Source: Terriglobia bacterium (GTDB lineage Bacteria; Acidobacteriota; Terriglobia; UBA7540). Taken from it: 5,653 nucleotides of DNA. The notes beneath the pieces were generated by a model that was not told the origin of the DNA, did not search any database, and was given only the letters and a program-made list of their open reading frames with translations. The translations under genes and the position numbers were made by a program. The stretch spans positions 1 through 5,653 of the forward strand of contig JASHTZ010000061.1 in NCBI GenBank assembly GCA_030040295.1, given 5' to 3'. Position 1 is the first letter of the stretch. Each line of letters begins with the position of its first letter. Positions 1-5,493 of the stretch are shown one piece after another.

Positions 1-1
1 T

Positions 2-100
2 TCCAACGAGGCGCAGAAAGTTTTGAGTTTGATTGACGAAGCGAAACAAAGATTGAAAAAGTGGAGCGACTCAGGATTCCAAGGAATTAACTTGCTTTAA
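2..100 (+). CDS. C-terminal end of an unidentified plus-strand protein (partial)
   Basis: An open frame runs in from the left edge and ends at TAA (98-100), giving 32 residues that begin SNEAQKVLSLIDEAK and finish with GINLL. The segment is rich in Lys, Glu, Gln and Leu and looks like an amphipathic helix followed by a short tail, which is normal for a protein C-terminus. The minus-strand genes stop at 229, so this stretch is not a shadow of a known gene and would be a convergent neighbour. The family cannot be recognised from so little sequence. Chance remains possible because the open frame is only about 100 bases long. Confidence 0.45.
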   Translation, partial: SNEAQKVLSLIDEAKQRLKKWSDSGFQGINLL

Positions 101-106
101 GCGGTT

Positions 107-137
107 CACGCTTCGCCGCAAGTGGATCGTAAGCGTG
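107..137. repeat. Inverted repeat in the convergent gap, possible shared transcript end
   Basis: CACGCTT (107-113) is perfectly complementary to AAGCGTG (131-137), with a 17-base loop. It lies between the plus-strand tail ending at 100 and the minus-strand gene ending at 229, where a bidirectional terminator would be expected. Neither strand has a T-tract after the stem, so an ordinary intrinsic terminator is not supported. The rest of 101-228 shows nothing recognisable. Confidence 0.25.
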
Positions 138-228
138 GTTATGCTGCGGCCCTGATTCAAACTTTTGATTTCTATCAGATTTCTTGTGAATGGAGGCATC
201 GAGCCAAAGATCTGGCCTGCCCGAACCC

Positions 229-1341
229 TCACGCGCGGGCTTTCTCGCGCAGGCTGGCGGCCAGTTCCACGGCATTGGCGGCGGCGAGGTGCAGATTATC
301 CGCAACGGCCCAAATCCACAATCCATGGGGATGGTCAGCGTCGGAGGAAATGCCGTCCACCAGAATATCGCTCGAACCAGTCACCTCAACTTGCGTGGGA
401 GCGTCGAGGCCGGTCCGTCGTACCTTGATGCGTTCACCGGCCAGGGCCGCGGCGGCGGCTCCCGCTCCCACTGGCTCGACCGTCTCGAGATAGACCGAAA
501 TGCCTGCTGAGTAAAACACCGGAACTTGGATCATTCGCAGCGCGGGGAGCGGCACGCGCTCACCCAGATACTGGCGCAACTGACGGCGCAGGCGGGCTTC
601 CAGCACTGCCATCTCACCCGTGGCGGATTTTCCCAGGCGTGGGAGCAGGTTGAAGGCCAGTTGGGCACCGAAAACCTGGCTGGGGATTTTCTGGAAGCTC
701 AGGATATTTACCGTCTGCTTCTGAAGCTCCTCCACGCCGCGTGAGCCGGCGTCCGACGCGGGGCTGAAAATCTGTGCCACCGCGGATTTGAAGGGAAACC
801 GCGCGCCCAGCCGCAGCAGGAGGCTGCTGATGACGATCACGGCAGGGTGCGGAGAAACGTGAAGGTTGCCGCCGGCGGAGTGGACTCCCGGTACAGGAAA
901 CCGGCGATCGAGAAAGGGAATTCCGACCAGATTTTCGGAAAGTTTTTCAGCGGCAGGCGAATCGCCGGCATCTCCCCATCCTTCGCCGAGCACGTCAATC
1001 ACCAGGCAGTGTGCGGCGGGGCCTTGCTCGCGCCACGATCTCAGGAAGGCGGGCAGTTCGCGCACGCGGGCGGTGAGAAATGCGAAATCCAATTCATCTT
1101 CGCCAATCTGGGTATCTTCAACGATGCCGGAGGAGTCCGCGCTCAGGTCGATGATGGGAAGCTCGGGCTCGGCTTCGTCGGCCTCAAAGGTCAGAAGGCG
1201 CGAAACGGGGAACTTGCCCTGTTCGAGAATTGCAACCAATTCTTTGCCGAGTAAGGACGAGGCTCCCACCACCGCCACCCGGTGCCCTTCCTTCGTGGCC
1301 TTCGTGCCATTTGTGTCTTTTCCGGCCGTTCCGGGATTCAT
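229..1341 (-). CDS. Aspartate-semialdehyde dehydrogenase-like protein without the catalytic cysteine (Asd/ArgC family)
   Basis: The 370-residue protein has the layout of aspartate-semialdehyde dehydrogenase. A Rossmann start VAVVGASSLLG (residues 22-32) is followed by a dimerisation/catalytic-fold domain with DAGSRGVEEL (197-206) and AFNLLPRLG (229-237), then a C-terminal segment ADNLHLAAANAVELA (347-361). True enzymes carry a Pro-Asn-Cys-Ser/Thr active site near residues 163-168. Here that region reads SPHPAV, and the only Cys in the protein is C112, in the nucleotide-binding half. The usual active-site His segment after VPVF is also altered (YSAGISVYLE). The protein is therefore probably not a working dehydrogenase and resembles the USG-1-type homologues of Asd. 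Its ATG overlaps the pssA stop as ATGA, implying translational coupling in the phospholipid operon. The role is unknown; family assignment is confident, function is not. Confidence 0.85.
   Translation of the reverse strand: MNPGTAGKDTNGTKATKEGHRVAVVGASSLLGKELVAILEQGKFPVSRLLTFEADEAEPELPIIDLSADSSGIVEDTQIGEDELDFAFLTARVRELPAFLRSWREQGPAAHCLVIDVLGEGWGDAGDSPAAEKLSENLVGIPFLDRRFPVPGVHSAGGNLHVSPHPAVIVISSLLLRLGARFPFKSAVAQIFSPASDAGSRGVEELQKQTVNILSFQKIPSQVFGAQLAFNLLPRLGKSATGEMAVLEARLRRQLRQYLGERVPLPALRMIQVPVFYSAGISVYLETVEPVGAGAAAAALAGERIKVRRTGLDAPTQVEVTGSSDILVDGISSDADHPHGLWIWAVADNLHLAAANAVELAASLREKARA
1290..1316. repeat. Three tandem 9-base units inside the N-terminal codons of the Asd-like gene
   Basis: CCTTCGTGG, CCTTCGTGC and CATTTGTGT follow each other head to tail on the plus strand. 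On the coding strand they encode a low-complexity tail of three-residue units (DTN-GTK-ATK-like) between Met1 and the Rossmann fold, which starts near residue 20. The first two units differ at one position and the third is more diverged. The repeat lies outside the conserved domain, so it could be a short repeat captured in the reading frame. Confidence 0.55.
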
Positions 1342-2249
1342 GCGGCGTGGACCTCTTCTGGGGCGGGCGGATGGGGTCGAATCCTGGAGGTAATTCGCAG
1401 TACGATGCCGGAGATGGCGTAAGTGATGGCGAGCGTAAGCAAGACGGGCTCAGAGTAGATCCAGACGCCTCCAACGATCAGTCCAATGATGATGATCACA
1501 AGGTAGGAGCGGCGCTTGCGGAGATCGAGCGCCTTGAAGCTGTAGTAGCGCATGCGGCTTACCATCAAGTAGCCCAGAATCCCGACGATGACCAGCCACA
1601 CAGCGGAGAATTGCCAGGTGGTGACGGGCTGCTTATAAAAGTGGACGACCGCAGCGACGAATCCGGCGGCGGCGGGAATGGGCATGCCCACAAAAAACCG
1701 GCGGTCGGTCGTGGGCTTGACGGCATCGATGTTGAAGCGGGCCAGGCGCGCCGCGCCGCAAATCACAAATCCGAAAGTAACGAGCCAGGGGATGTTGTGA
1801 ACGAATTGAGGAGCGCCGGGGAATCCTACAATGGCGCTCATTCCCCAAGCATAGGCCAGGATGGCCGGAGCCAGGCCGAAAGTGACGACATCGGCGAGGG
1901 AATCGAGTTCACGCCCGAAGGGAGAGGTGGTGTTGGTCATGCGGGCGATGCGGCCGTCAAGTCCGTCAAAAACAATGGCCCAGCCGATGGCGCGCGCCGC
2001 ATTATCAAGGGCCATCGACGCCTGGGCCAGGTAGGAAGAAGCTTCCGGTGCGACGCCGGGCATGATGAGATTGCCGGCGGCAAGAAATTGGGAAGCGCGT
2101 TGGGTGGCCAGAATGGCGTAATAACCGCAGACCAGGGTACCCACCGTAAAAAGGCTGGGAAGGACGTACATGCCGCGCCGCACACCGCGGCGCTGCTCAA
2201 TCGGTTTGGGAGGCTGTTGTTCCAAGGATGCTGCACCCGGCCCGCACAC
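1338..2249 (-). CDS. pssA: CDP-diacylglycerol--serine O-phosphatidyltransferase
   Basis: This integral membrane enzyme makes phosphatidylserine from CDP-diacylglycerol and L-serine, the step before Psd in phosphatidylethanolamine synthesis. The CDP-alcohol phosphatidyltransferase signature is complete: D95, D98-G99, A102-R103, G112, D116 and D120 at the canonical spacings (DGLDGRIAR, then FGRELDSLAD). The PssA-type GMPIPAAAG segment is at 188-196. Several hydrophobic helices follow, and the tail RPHPPAPEEV is Pro-rich and polar. The start is uncertain. GTG at 2249 has a GGGGA-like site 5 to 6 bases upstream and overlaps psd by 53 bases. ATG at 2171 starts after the psd stop, directly at MYVLPSLFT, but would lose the basic segment RRGVRRG usual ahead of the first helix. 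At 303 residues from the GTG it is slightly long for the family. Its stop overlaps the next gene by ATGA. Confidence 0.93.
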   Translation of the reverse strand: MCGPGAASLEQQPPKPIEQRRGVRRGMYVLPSLFTVGTLVCGYYAILATQRASQFLAAGNLIMPGVAPEASSYLAQASMALDNAARAIGWAIVFDGLDGRIARMTNTTSPFGRELDSLADVVTFGLAPAILAYAWGMSAIVGFPGAPQFVHNIPWLVTFGFVICGAARLARFNIDAVKPTTDRRFFVGMPIPAAAGFVAAVVHFYKQPVTTWQFSAVWLVIVGILGYLMVSRMRYYSFKALDLRKRRSYLVIIIIGLIVGGVWIYSEPVLLTLAITYAISGIVLRITSRIRPHPPAPEEVHAA

Positions 2250-2841
2250 GGTCCCCGACTTTCACTCGCCACTCTACCGTCGAGGCCACCAGCACGTCCA
2301 CTCGCGAGCCAAACTTGATCATTCCCACCCGCTCGCCGCGCGCCAGCGAATCGCCAACTCGCTTCCAGAATACGATACGCCGGGCCAACACGCCAGCGAT
2401 TTGCTTGACCACCACCAAGCCCTGCTCACCCTCCACCGTGAAGACATTCTGCTCGTTTTCGAGAGAAGCCAGGTCCTGTGAGGCAACCCGGAACGAACCC
2501 TTCTTGTAGTTGATGGCGGTGATTCGCCCGGCGATGGGAACGCGATTCACATGAACGTCGAGGGGCGACATGAAGATGCTCAGGCGGCGAACCGGCCGGC
2601 CTTCGTATTCCTCCTCCACGAGCTGAACCACTTGGCCGTCCGCGGGCGAGACGATGGCGTTGGGCTCAGCGGGAATCATTCGCTCCGGGTCGCGAAAAAA
2701 ATTGAGAACGAGGAATGAAAGGATTGCAAAAAAGATGGCCGCGGCGAGAAGGAAAACGCTGGGGCGGTGAAGCCAAAAGCCCACCAAGCCGCCGGCGATC
2801 AATACCAGAGGCAAACCGTACCCGTAGCCGTCCTTGACCAT
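2197..2841 (-). CDS. psd: Phosphatidylserine decarboxylase proenzyme, short type
   Basis: The enzyme decarboxylates phosphatidylserine to phosphatidylethanolamine at the cytoplasmic membrane, using a pyruvoyl group made by self-cleavage. From ATG 2841 (MVKDGYGYGLPL) the protein has 214 residues, typical of the short bacterial/archaetidylserine-type Psd. An N-terminal hydrophobic hairpin covers about residues 8-48 and is followed by FRDPER (49-54). SPADG (65-69) carries the expected Asp, and SPLDVHVNRVP (92-102) carries the expected His. The cleavage motif FGSR puts Gly178-Ser179 at the processing site, giving a large beta chain and a short pyruvoyl-bearing alpha chain. The open frame extends upstream to 2985, but that part is Arg-rich and unlike the family, so ATG 2841 was chosen; GAGG lies just before it. 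It is directly followed by pssA, so product and precursor enzymes are co-expressed. Confidence 0.95.
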   Translation of the reverse strand: MVKDGYGYGLPLVLIAGGLVGFWLHRPSVFLLAAAIFFAILSFLVLNFFRDPERMIPAEPNAIVSPADGQVVQLVEEEYEGRPVRRLSIFMSPLDVHVNRVPIAGRITAINYKKGSFRVASQDLASLENEQNVFTVEGEQGLVVVKQIAGVLARRIVFWKRVGDSLARGERVGMIKFGSRVDVLVASTVEWRVKVGDRVRAGCSILGTTASQTD

Positions 2842-2984
2842 GGACCTCGATGCACCGACCCGGAACCGGCTGGCGATATACGGCTGCGAGTGAAGAGAAA
2901 CGGTTCGGTTGGCGGGACGAATTTCTCTTGCCCTCCCGCTGCGCCCTCCGCGTGGTCGAGCCGCCTGCCCCGAATTTCTGCTCA

Positions 2985-3003
2985 AGCCAATTTTGAATTG
3001 GCT
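2985..3003. repeat. Perfect hairpin overlapping the stop codon of the DUF465-like gene
   Basis: AGCCAATT (2985-2992) pairs with AATTGGCT (2996-3003) across a three-base loop, giving an 8-bp perfect stem. Two bases of the TAG stop (3002-3004, minus strand) lie inside it. No T-run follows on the minus strand, so it is more likely an RNA 3'-end structure or an attenuating hairpin before psd than a classical terminator. The remaining spacer to psd (2842-2984) shows no convincing promoter. Confidence 0.35.
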
Positions 3004-3229
3004 AATGCACGGCTTGAGCCTGCCGGATCAGATTTTCCATCTGGTCCTTCGCCCGCAGCTTTAGTTTCTTCAAACGAACTTCTTCCGCCTGCTCATCATC
3101 GGTAAGGTGCATCTTGGCGGAGAGTTCAATAAGCTGGGATTTGTAACGGGCGTGTTCCTCGCGGAGTCGCCGATATTCATCATTTCCGGCCATCAGTTGC
3201 TCCCGGACGGCCTCGGTAGGAGTGCTCAT
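3002..3229 (-). CDS. Small DUF465/YdcH-like coiled-coil protein
   Basis: The 75-residue charged protein is almost entirely helical by composition. Two helices, about residues 15-40 and 44-72, flank a short turn at HLTDDEQ, as in the DUF465 (YdcH) family of small helical-hairpin proteins. The segment EEVRLKKLKLRAKDQMENLIRQ-like in the second helix (49-70) matches the family's Leu-Lys-Lys-x-Lys-Leu-x-x-Lys-Asp core. There is no signal peptide or membrane segment, so it should be cytoplasmic. The start is well supported: ATG 3229 is preceded by GGAGGTGA (3237-3244) at 7-base spacing. It lies 160 bases upstream of psd on the same strand, so it may share a transcript, though no functional link to lipids is visible. 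Biochemical function of the family is not established. Confidence 0.8.
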   Translation of the reverse strand: MSTPTEAVREQLMAGNDEYRRLREEHARYKSQLIELSAKMHLTDDEQAEEVRLKKLKLRAKDQMENLIRQAQAVH

Positions 3230-3236
3230 GGGTGAG

Positions 3237-3244
3237 TCACCTCC
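3237..3244 (-). promoter_or_regulatory. Strong Shine-Dalgarno site of the DUF465-like gene
   Basis: The minus strand reads GGAGGTGA, near-ideal complementarity to the 16S rRNA tail, seven bases before ATG 3229. It is the best ribosome site in the window and fixes the start of this small gene. The other genes here have weaker sites or coupled starts. Confidence 0.75.
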
Positions 3245-3338
3245 AGCTCGGTAATTTTAATCGCAGGGTAAGGCTAGCACAGCAGCCCAATGCGTTCAAG
3301 CCGCAAACCAGTAAACGGAAGTACCAGTACCGGACGCT

Positions 3339-3386
3339 GTGGCATGGGCTTCCAGTCCATGCGCACGGGCTGGAAGCCCTTGCCGC
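3339..3386. repeat. Long near-perfect inverted repeat just after the multicopper oxidase gene (REP-like or transcript-end hairpin)
   Basis: Positions 3339-3358 pair with 3367-3386 around the 8-base loop ATGCGCAC. All 20 positions pair except one T-T mismatch (3345/3380), with two G-T wobbles. The core arms are GGGCTTCCAGTCC and GGGCTGGAAGCCC. An alternative fold exists: the left arm plus loop is itself a hairpin (CATGG...CCATG), and the right arm can form GGGC-TGGAA-GCCC. On the minus strand the stem starts 6 bases after the oxidase stop (3393-3395). No T-tract follows, so it may stabilise or end the transcript without being a textbook terminator. Such GC-rich palindromes are often dispersed intergenic repeats, but copy number cannot be seen in this window. 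Confidence 0.6.
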
Positions 3387-3392
3387 GAATTG

Positions 3393-4562
3393 CTACCGCG
3401 GCTTCACCTCGTATCGTGCCACCATCCCTGCCAGCATGTGATCGCTGATGTGGCAATGGTAGAGCCAAATGCCCGGCGCGTCGGGCACCATGTCCGCAGT
3501 GATCATCTGCGCCGGAGCCAGGTTCAGGACGTCCGTGCGCTGGCCGGCCACCAAAACCGTGTTGCCATGCCAATGCGGCGTGTGGGCATTATTAAAGTCG
3601 CCAAGCGCGGCCACATACCAGCGCACTCGCTCACCCTGCTTCATCGTCATCATGGGCATGTTTCCGTAAATGTAGCCGTTGATTGACCACTTGATGTTGG
3701 TGTCCACGAAGCCCTTTCCGACGATCGGTGTCACCATCCCCTCAGGAGTTTGAGTGACGAGTTCCGTCCGCACGACGCCCTTGGGATCGGTGCAATGGGC
3801 GTTGATATTTTCCTCCAGGTACCAGCTCTCATTCTCATTGAGGGCGATGAACATGGTGACGAATTCATGATCCACATCTTTGGGCCGTCCATCGGGAAGC
3901 GCCATGCCGCGCCGCGTGACCACGATTACGCCAAAAAGGCCTGAAGCGACGTCACGCAATTCCTCCGTGTGGGAGTGATAGAGCCAGAAGACCGAGCTGG
4001 GATCGTTCGGCCCCGGTCCGGCGCGCTCGGGAATTTGCCAAGTATAAGTGTGCGTGGCGCCGGGAGGCACACCGCCGTCCTCCTTGTCCGCTCCGGAGGT
4101 GCCGTCGTTGTAATCCGCGCCCTCGGAATCCTTGCGATAAAAAACTCCGTGCGGATGCATGCTGTAGGGGCGCGAGGCGTTATTTTTGAAAACGATTTTG
4201 AGCGTGTCGCCCACTTCGCCGCGGAGAATCGGGCCCAGAATGCCGAGGTATTGCTCATCTGGGAGCCGCGCTTTCAGCGTGGAGAATGTGCCGTCGGTGT
4301 ATTCGCGGTAGATCGCCTTCTTGTAGACGCGGCCAATGCGATGCGGACCCGGCTCCGTGTAAGCTTTTTCAAGTTCATCGAAGGGATGCCCCATGGCTTC
4401 GTCGCGCCCGGAGGGTGCGTAGTCCCAATTGACTTCGTCCGCGGCGACGTAATAGGTGCGGGTCTTGCCATCGGCGGCTTGCAGGTGAGAAGCAGACGCG
4501 AGGAAGGGAATTGCAATTAACGCGGCGCCCAGAAAAAACCTACAGCACATCGGCTGCTCCAT
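3393..4562 (-). CDS. Secreted two-domain multicopper oxidase, ceruloplasmin-like
   Basis: This predicted periplasmic or exported copper oxidase has 389 residues from ATG 4562. A signal peptide (MCCRFFLGAALIAIPFLA, cleavage near LQA-AD) precedes two cupredoxin domains, about residues 32-220 and 221-389. Domain 1 supplies HPH (136-138) and HSH (196-198) to the trinuclear copper cluster and has no type 1 site. Domain 2 supplies HTPHWH (327-332) and HCHISDHMLAGM (369-380), with type 1 ligands H327, C370, H375 and M380. This corresponds to the type B two-domain class, normally a homotrimer. Segments such as RIGRVYKKAIY, REYTDGTF, LGILGP and NASRPYS closely resemble ceruloplasmin domains. The substrate (Fe2+, Cu+, phenols) is not determined. 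The start is uncertain: ATG 4562 has GGGAG six bases upstream, but GTG 4607 has GGGAGGGG six bases upstream and would add 15 residues. ATG 4562 gives the more normal signal peptide. Confidence 0.93.
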   Translation of the reverse strand: MEQPMCCRFFLGAALIAIPFLASASHLQAADGKTRTYYVAADEVNWDYAPSGRDEAMGHPFDELEKAYTEPGPHRIGRVYKKAIYREYTDGTFSTLKARLPDEQYLGILGPILRGEVGDTLKIVFKNNASRPYSMHPHGVFYRKDSEGADYNDGTSGADKEDGGVPPGATHTYTWQIPERAGPGPNDPSSVFWLYHSHTEELRDVASGLFGVIVVTRRGMALPDGRPKDVDHEFVTMFIALNENESWYLEENINAHCTDPKGVVRTELVTQTPEGMVTPIVGKGFVDTNIKWSINGYIYGNMPMMTMKQGERVRWYVAALGDFNNAHTPHWHGNTVLVAGQRTDVLNLAPAQMITADMVPDAPGIWLYHCHISDHMLAGMVARYEVKPR

Positions 4563-4695
4563 CTTCATCTCCCAAGGATCAAAAGTAAGGTGATTTGCGC
4601 GTGACACACTTCGCCCCTCCCACCCTCACCGAGCGGCGAAAGGATTTCGTGCGGCCCAAGTTTTTCGCCTGAATTCAAAGGCATTTGCGCGGGTC

Positions 4696-4724
4696 ATTTT
4701 ATACACGAGCAGTGCGGATGACAG
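4696..4724 (-). promoter_or_regulatory. Possible sigma70-type promoter of the multicopper oxidase gene
   Basis: On the minus strand CTGTCA (4719-4724) and TAAAAT (4696-4701) are separated by exactly 17 bases; they match the consensus at 4 of 6 and 5 of 6 positions. The site lies in the 146-base-plus gap after the DUF420 gene, which suggests the oxidase has its own promoter. This is a motif match only. Confidence 0.35.
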
Positions 4725-4753
4725 GGCCGTAATCGGCATAACGAAACGGATGC

Positions 4754-5173
4754 TCAATCAAACCGCAGGTGGTAGAGCATCCAATACACCACCACGCCGG
4801 TGACGGAGACGTAGAGCCACAGGGGGAGCGTCCAGACGGCGATGCGGCGGTGGCGGTCGAAGCGCCCACGCAGGGCGCGGTAGAGCGTAGTGAGCACCAG
4901 GGGAACGATGACCACGGCCAGAATGGTGTGCGAGCCGAGCAGGCTGAGATAAAACGTGCGGATGAATCCGTGCCCGGGGAAGCGCGTCACCCCGTGGAAG
5001 TAGTGGTAGGTAAGATAGCAGCAAAGAAAAAGTATGGAAGTGGCGAACGCCGACAACATGCAAGCCCGGTGTGCGGGGATGTTCTTGTGCCGGATGAAGT
5101 AAAACCCGCAGACCAGGAGCACTGCGCTGGCCGCGTTCAGCGAGGCGTCAACCGCCGGCAGGTAATGAATCAT
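4754..5173 (-). CDS. ctaM: DUF420 membrane protein, CtaM/YozB-like cytochrome oxidase assembly factor
   Basis: The 139-residue protein has four hydrophobic helices, about residues 10-27, 38-58, 73-98 and 112-135. Its opening LPAVDASLNAASAVLLV, followed by FIRHKNIPAHR (26-36), is the DUF420 signature. Conserved-looking histidines (H35, H57, H60, H82, H108) lie at helix ends and could contact a metal or heme. In Firmicutes the DUF420 proteins YozB/CtaM are needed to make functional aa3-type oxidase; the gene name here is transferred by family resemblance. The ATG overlaps the TGA of the preceding small membrane gene (ATGA at 5170-5173), and no good ribosome site precedes it, so translation is probably coupled. 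The heme O synthase gene just upstream supports a role in terminal oxidase maturation. The stop is followed by a gap with no clear terminator. Confidence 0.85.
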   Translation of the reverse strand: MIHYLPAVDASLNAASAVLLVCGFYFIRHKNIPAHRACMLSAFATSILFLCCYLTYHYFHGVTRFPGHGFIRTFYLSLLGSHTILAVVIVPLVLTTLYRALRGRFDRHRRIAVWTLPLWLYVSVTGVVVYWMLYHLRFD

Positions 5174-5421
5174 CAGGAGGTGAGGTCCGCTGGACTATTC
5201 GCCCCATCCTTTGTGCGGTGAAGGATGGCCTTCAATTCACCCGTGTAAATCATCCAGAGAACGTTTCCGCCAAAGACCAGGGATATGGTCAGACAGATCA
5301 GGGTCAGCCAAAGGCCGTCAATGGTAAAGAACCGCCCGCTGACAACGTCCCAGACGAAAGTGGCCACGCCCCCGACCGCCAAGATTATACAAAACACCAA
5401 CAAAAGCATGTCCTCAAGCAT
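5173..5421 (-). CDS. Small two-helix membrane protein of unknown function, coupled to the DUF420 gene
   Basis: From ATG 5421 this is an 82-residue protein with two hydrophobic segments, about residues 5-24 (MLLLVFCIILAVGGVATFVW) and 37-57 (LWLTLICLTISLVFGGNVLW). A short linker, DVVSGRFFTIDG, joins them, and the C-terminal tail is polar (KAILHRTKDGANSPADLTS). No family is recognised. The order CtaB, this gene, CtaM-like gene, with a stop/start overlap to the latter, makes a helper or subunit role in heme-copper oxidase assembly plausible, but this is inferred from context only. The start is ambiguous: TTG 5439 would add six residues (LEGPGD), while the GGAGG at 5433-5437 lies 11 bases before ATG 5421 and overlaps the TTG, which favours the ATG. 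A further in-frame ATG lies at 5409. Confidence 0.7.
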   Translation of the reverse strand: MLEDMLLLVFCIILAVGGVATFVWDVVSGRFFTIDGLWLTLICLTISLVFGGNVLWMIYTGELKAILHRTKDGANSPADLTS

Positions 5422-5493
5422 GTCTCCAGGACCCTCCAATTTGCCATTATTAAAAAATCTGATCCCCGAAAACTGCCGGCCGAGAACTCATTT

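Noticed and set aside
219..240. GCCCG...CGGGC inverted repeat over the stop of the Asd-like gene as a terminator
   Set aside because: The stem is only 5 bp with a 12-base loop and no T-tract, within chance expectation for GC-rich DNA.
87..326. Minus-strand 79-codon frame past the end of the Asd-like gene
   Set aside because: It overlaps the Asd-like C-terminus in another frame and has a low-complexity Pro/Arg-rich start, so it is not credible as a gene.
866..1393. Plus-strand frames (175 and 135 codons) over the Asd-like gene
   Set aside because: They are Ser/Arg/Pro-rich and Gly-rich translations of the antisense strand, with no ribosome site or domain.
1230..2318. A 362-codon plus-strand open frame opposite pssA and the Asd-like gene
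   Set aside because: It is antisense to two clearly recognised genes, its translation is Gly/Asp/His-rich low-quality sequence without family features, and long antisense frames are common in GC-rich DNA.
2842..2985. N-terminal extension of psd up to 2985
   Set aside because: The 48 added residues are Arg/Ser-rich and unlike any Psd; ATG 2841 matches the usual MVxDGY family start.
3271..3299. Possible promoter before the DUF465-like gene (TTGAAC, 17 bases, TAGCCT with a TG extension)
   Set aside because: The -10 box matches the consensus at only three positions; the spacing is right but the support is too thin to annotate.
3969..4520. A 183-codon plus-strand open frame opposite the multicopper oxidase
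   Set aside because: The minus strand holds copper-site motifs that establish the real gene; the plus frame shows no recognisable domain.
5437..5493. T-rich stretch between ctaB and the small membrane gene as a terminator
   Set aside because: No stable stem precedes the T-run on the minus strand (only about three pairs can form), so an operon read-through is more likely.
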